DNA of 64,000 nucleotides from Gordonia humi (lineage in GTDB: Bacteria; Actinomycetota; Actinomycetes; Mycobacteriales; Mycobacteriaceae), in assembly GCF_014197435.1 (NCBI RefSeq), contig NZ_JACIFP010000001.1, positions 3,162,001 through 3,226,000 of the forward strand, read 5' to 3'. Of the stretch, positions 63,656 to 64,000 are shown one piece after another; the stretch's first letter is position 1, and each line of letters opens with the position of its first letter. Position numbers and translations under genes: made by a program. A model generated the notes under the pieces. The model worked only from the letters and a program-made list of their open reading frames with translations. It did no database searches and had not been told where the DNA came from.

Positions 63656-64000
63656 ATGGACATCGTGATCATCGTCGCGAGCCTGATCGGCTTCGTGGCC
63701 TTGACCCTGGGAACGGCCCTGTTCGTCGCGGGTGAGTTCTCGCTCACCGCCCTGGAGCGATCGACGATCTCCGACGACGTCGCGCGCCGCGGCGACCGTC
63801 GGGCGCGTGCCGTCGACCGCGCGCACCGCACTCTCTCGTTCCAACTGTCGGGCGCACAGCTCGGCATCACGATCACCACGCTGATCACCGGTTACATCGC
63901 CGAACCGGTGCTGGCCAAACTGTTCGATCCGATCCTCGAGGCGCTCGGCGCGCACGGTTCGGTCAAGACCGGGATCTCGCTGGCCGCATCGCTGATCATC
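63656..64000 (+). CDS. CNNM/hemolysin-C-type membrane protein, 5' part
   Basis: The first 115 codons run off the right edge. The start IVASLIGFVALTLGTALFVAGEFSLTALERS is the first helix and 'E' motif of the CNNM/CorC (DUF21) domain, followed by RTLSFQLSGAQLGITITTLITGYIAEP. Such proteins have DUF21 and CBS domains and move divalent cations or control their efflux. The position after guaB1 equals mycobacterial Rv1843c-Rv1842c. It begins ten bases after the guaB1 stop. Confidence 0.88.
   Translation, partial: MDIVIIVASLIGFVALTLGTALFVAGEFSLTALERSTISDDVARRGDRRARAVDRAHRTLSFQLSGAQLGITITTLITGYIAEPVLAKLFDPILEALGAHGSVKTGISLAASLII

Overview
The window is very G+C-rich, gene-dense DNA with no visible tRNA, rRNA, CRISPR array, insertion sequence or phage gene. 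Gene content points to a mycolic-acid actinobacterium (order Mycobacteriales), most like Gordonia or a close relative. The signs are two LGFP-repeat lipoproteins, a PacL/CtpC metal-efflux pair, a monomeric NADP-isocitrate dehydrogenase, a recC-recB-recD operon, a deazaflavin (F420)-dependent reductase-family protein, a monooxygenase/SDR/esterase cluster resembling the mycobacterial mymA region, and a blaI-M56-guaB1-CNNM arrangement known from mycobacteria. The genus is an inference; no marker gene is present.

Layout. 1-5.1 kb: small envelope and membrane proteins, an SRPBCC protein, and a coupled pair of a DUF1295 membrane enzyme and an FAD oxidoreductase. 5.4-10.1 kb: an unusual tightly coupled five-gene operon. 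It holds two divergent paralogs with a faintly topoisomerase VI-A/TOPRIM-like pattern, a membrane protein with an Asp/Gly/Ser-rich tail, an asparagine-synthetase-like enzyme lacking the glutaminase cysteine, and a cupin-like protein. This is the best candidate for an undescribed system. 10.2-17.0 kb: an LGFP lipoprotein, a flavin reductase, a superoxide dismutase gene with a SoxR-like promoter, an acyl-CoA carboxylase carboxyltransferase, a hexapeptide acetyltransferase, and the pacL-ctpC metal exporter. 17.1-23.3 kb: a DrrAB-like ABC exporter, a decayed TetR/MpaB-like locus, a divergent two-component system, and a COG4705-type membrane protein. 23.5-29.1 kb: a second LGFP lipoprotein, an alpha/beta hydrolase, a drug-efflux MFS protein and icd.

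29.5-33.9 kb: a minus-strand operon (esterase, SDR, ferritin-like diiron protein, Baeyer-Villiger-type monooxygenase) driven by an apparently leaderless promoter. 34-37.6 kb: a threonine aldolase, a LysE exporter gene broken by an in-frame TGA, and an NfeD-flotillin pair. 37.6-43.4 kb: an AhpD-like protein, a coupled VOC/LON-domain/pirin/GNAT operon, a large membrane alpha/beta hydrolase and a probable dienoyl-CoA isomerase. 43.5-46.8 kb: a deazaflavin reductase, htpG and a PIG-L deacetylase. 46.8-55.3 kb: recC-recB-recD, coupled by ATGA overlaps. 55.3-60.5 kb: two thioesterases, a GNAT enzyme, type II NADH dehydrogenase and a BCCT transporter, with strong inverted repeats between the last two. 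60.7-64 kb: blaI, an M56 peptidase, guaB1 and the start of a CNNM/hemolysin-type membrane protein.

Three genes or loci (TetR regulator, MpaB-like oxygenase, LysE exporter) carry frameshifts or internal stops. Most operons are held together by 1-4 nt stop/start overlaps, implying translational coupling.
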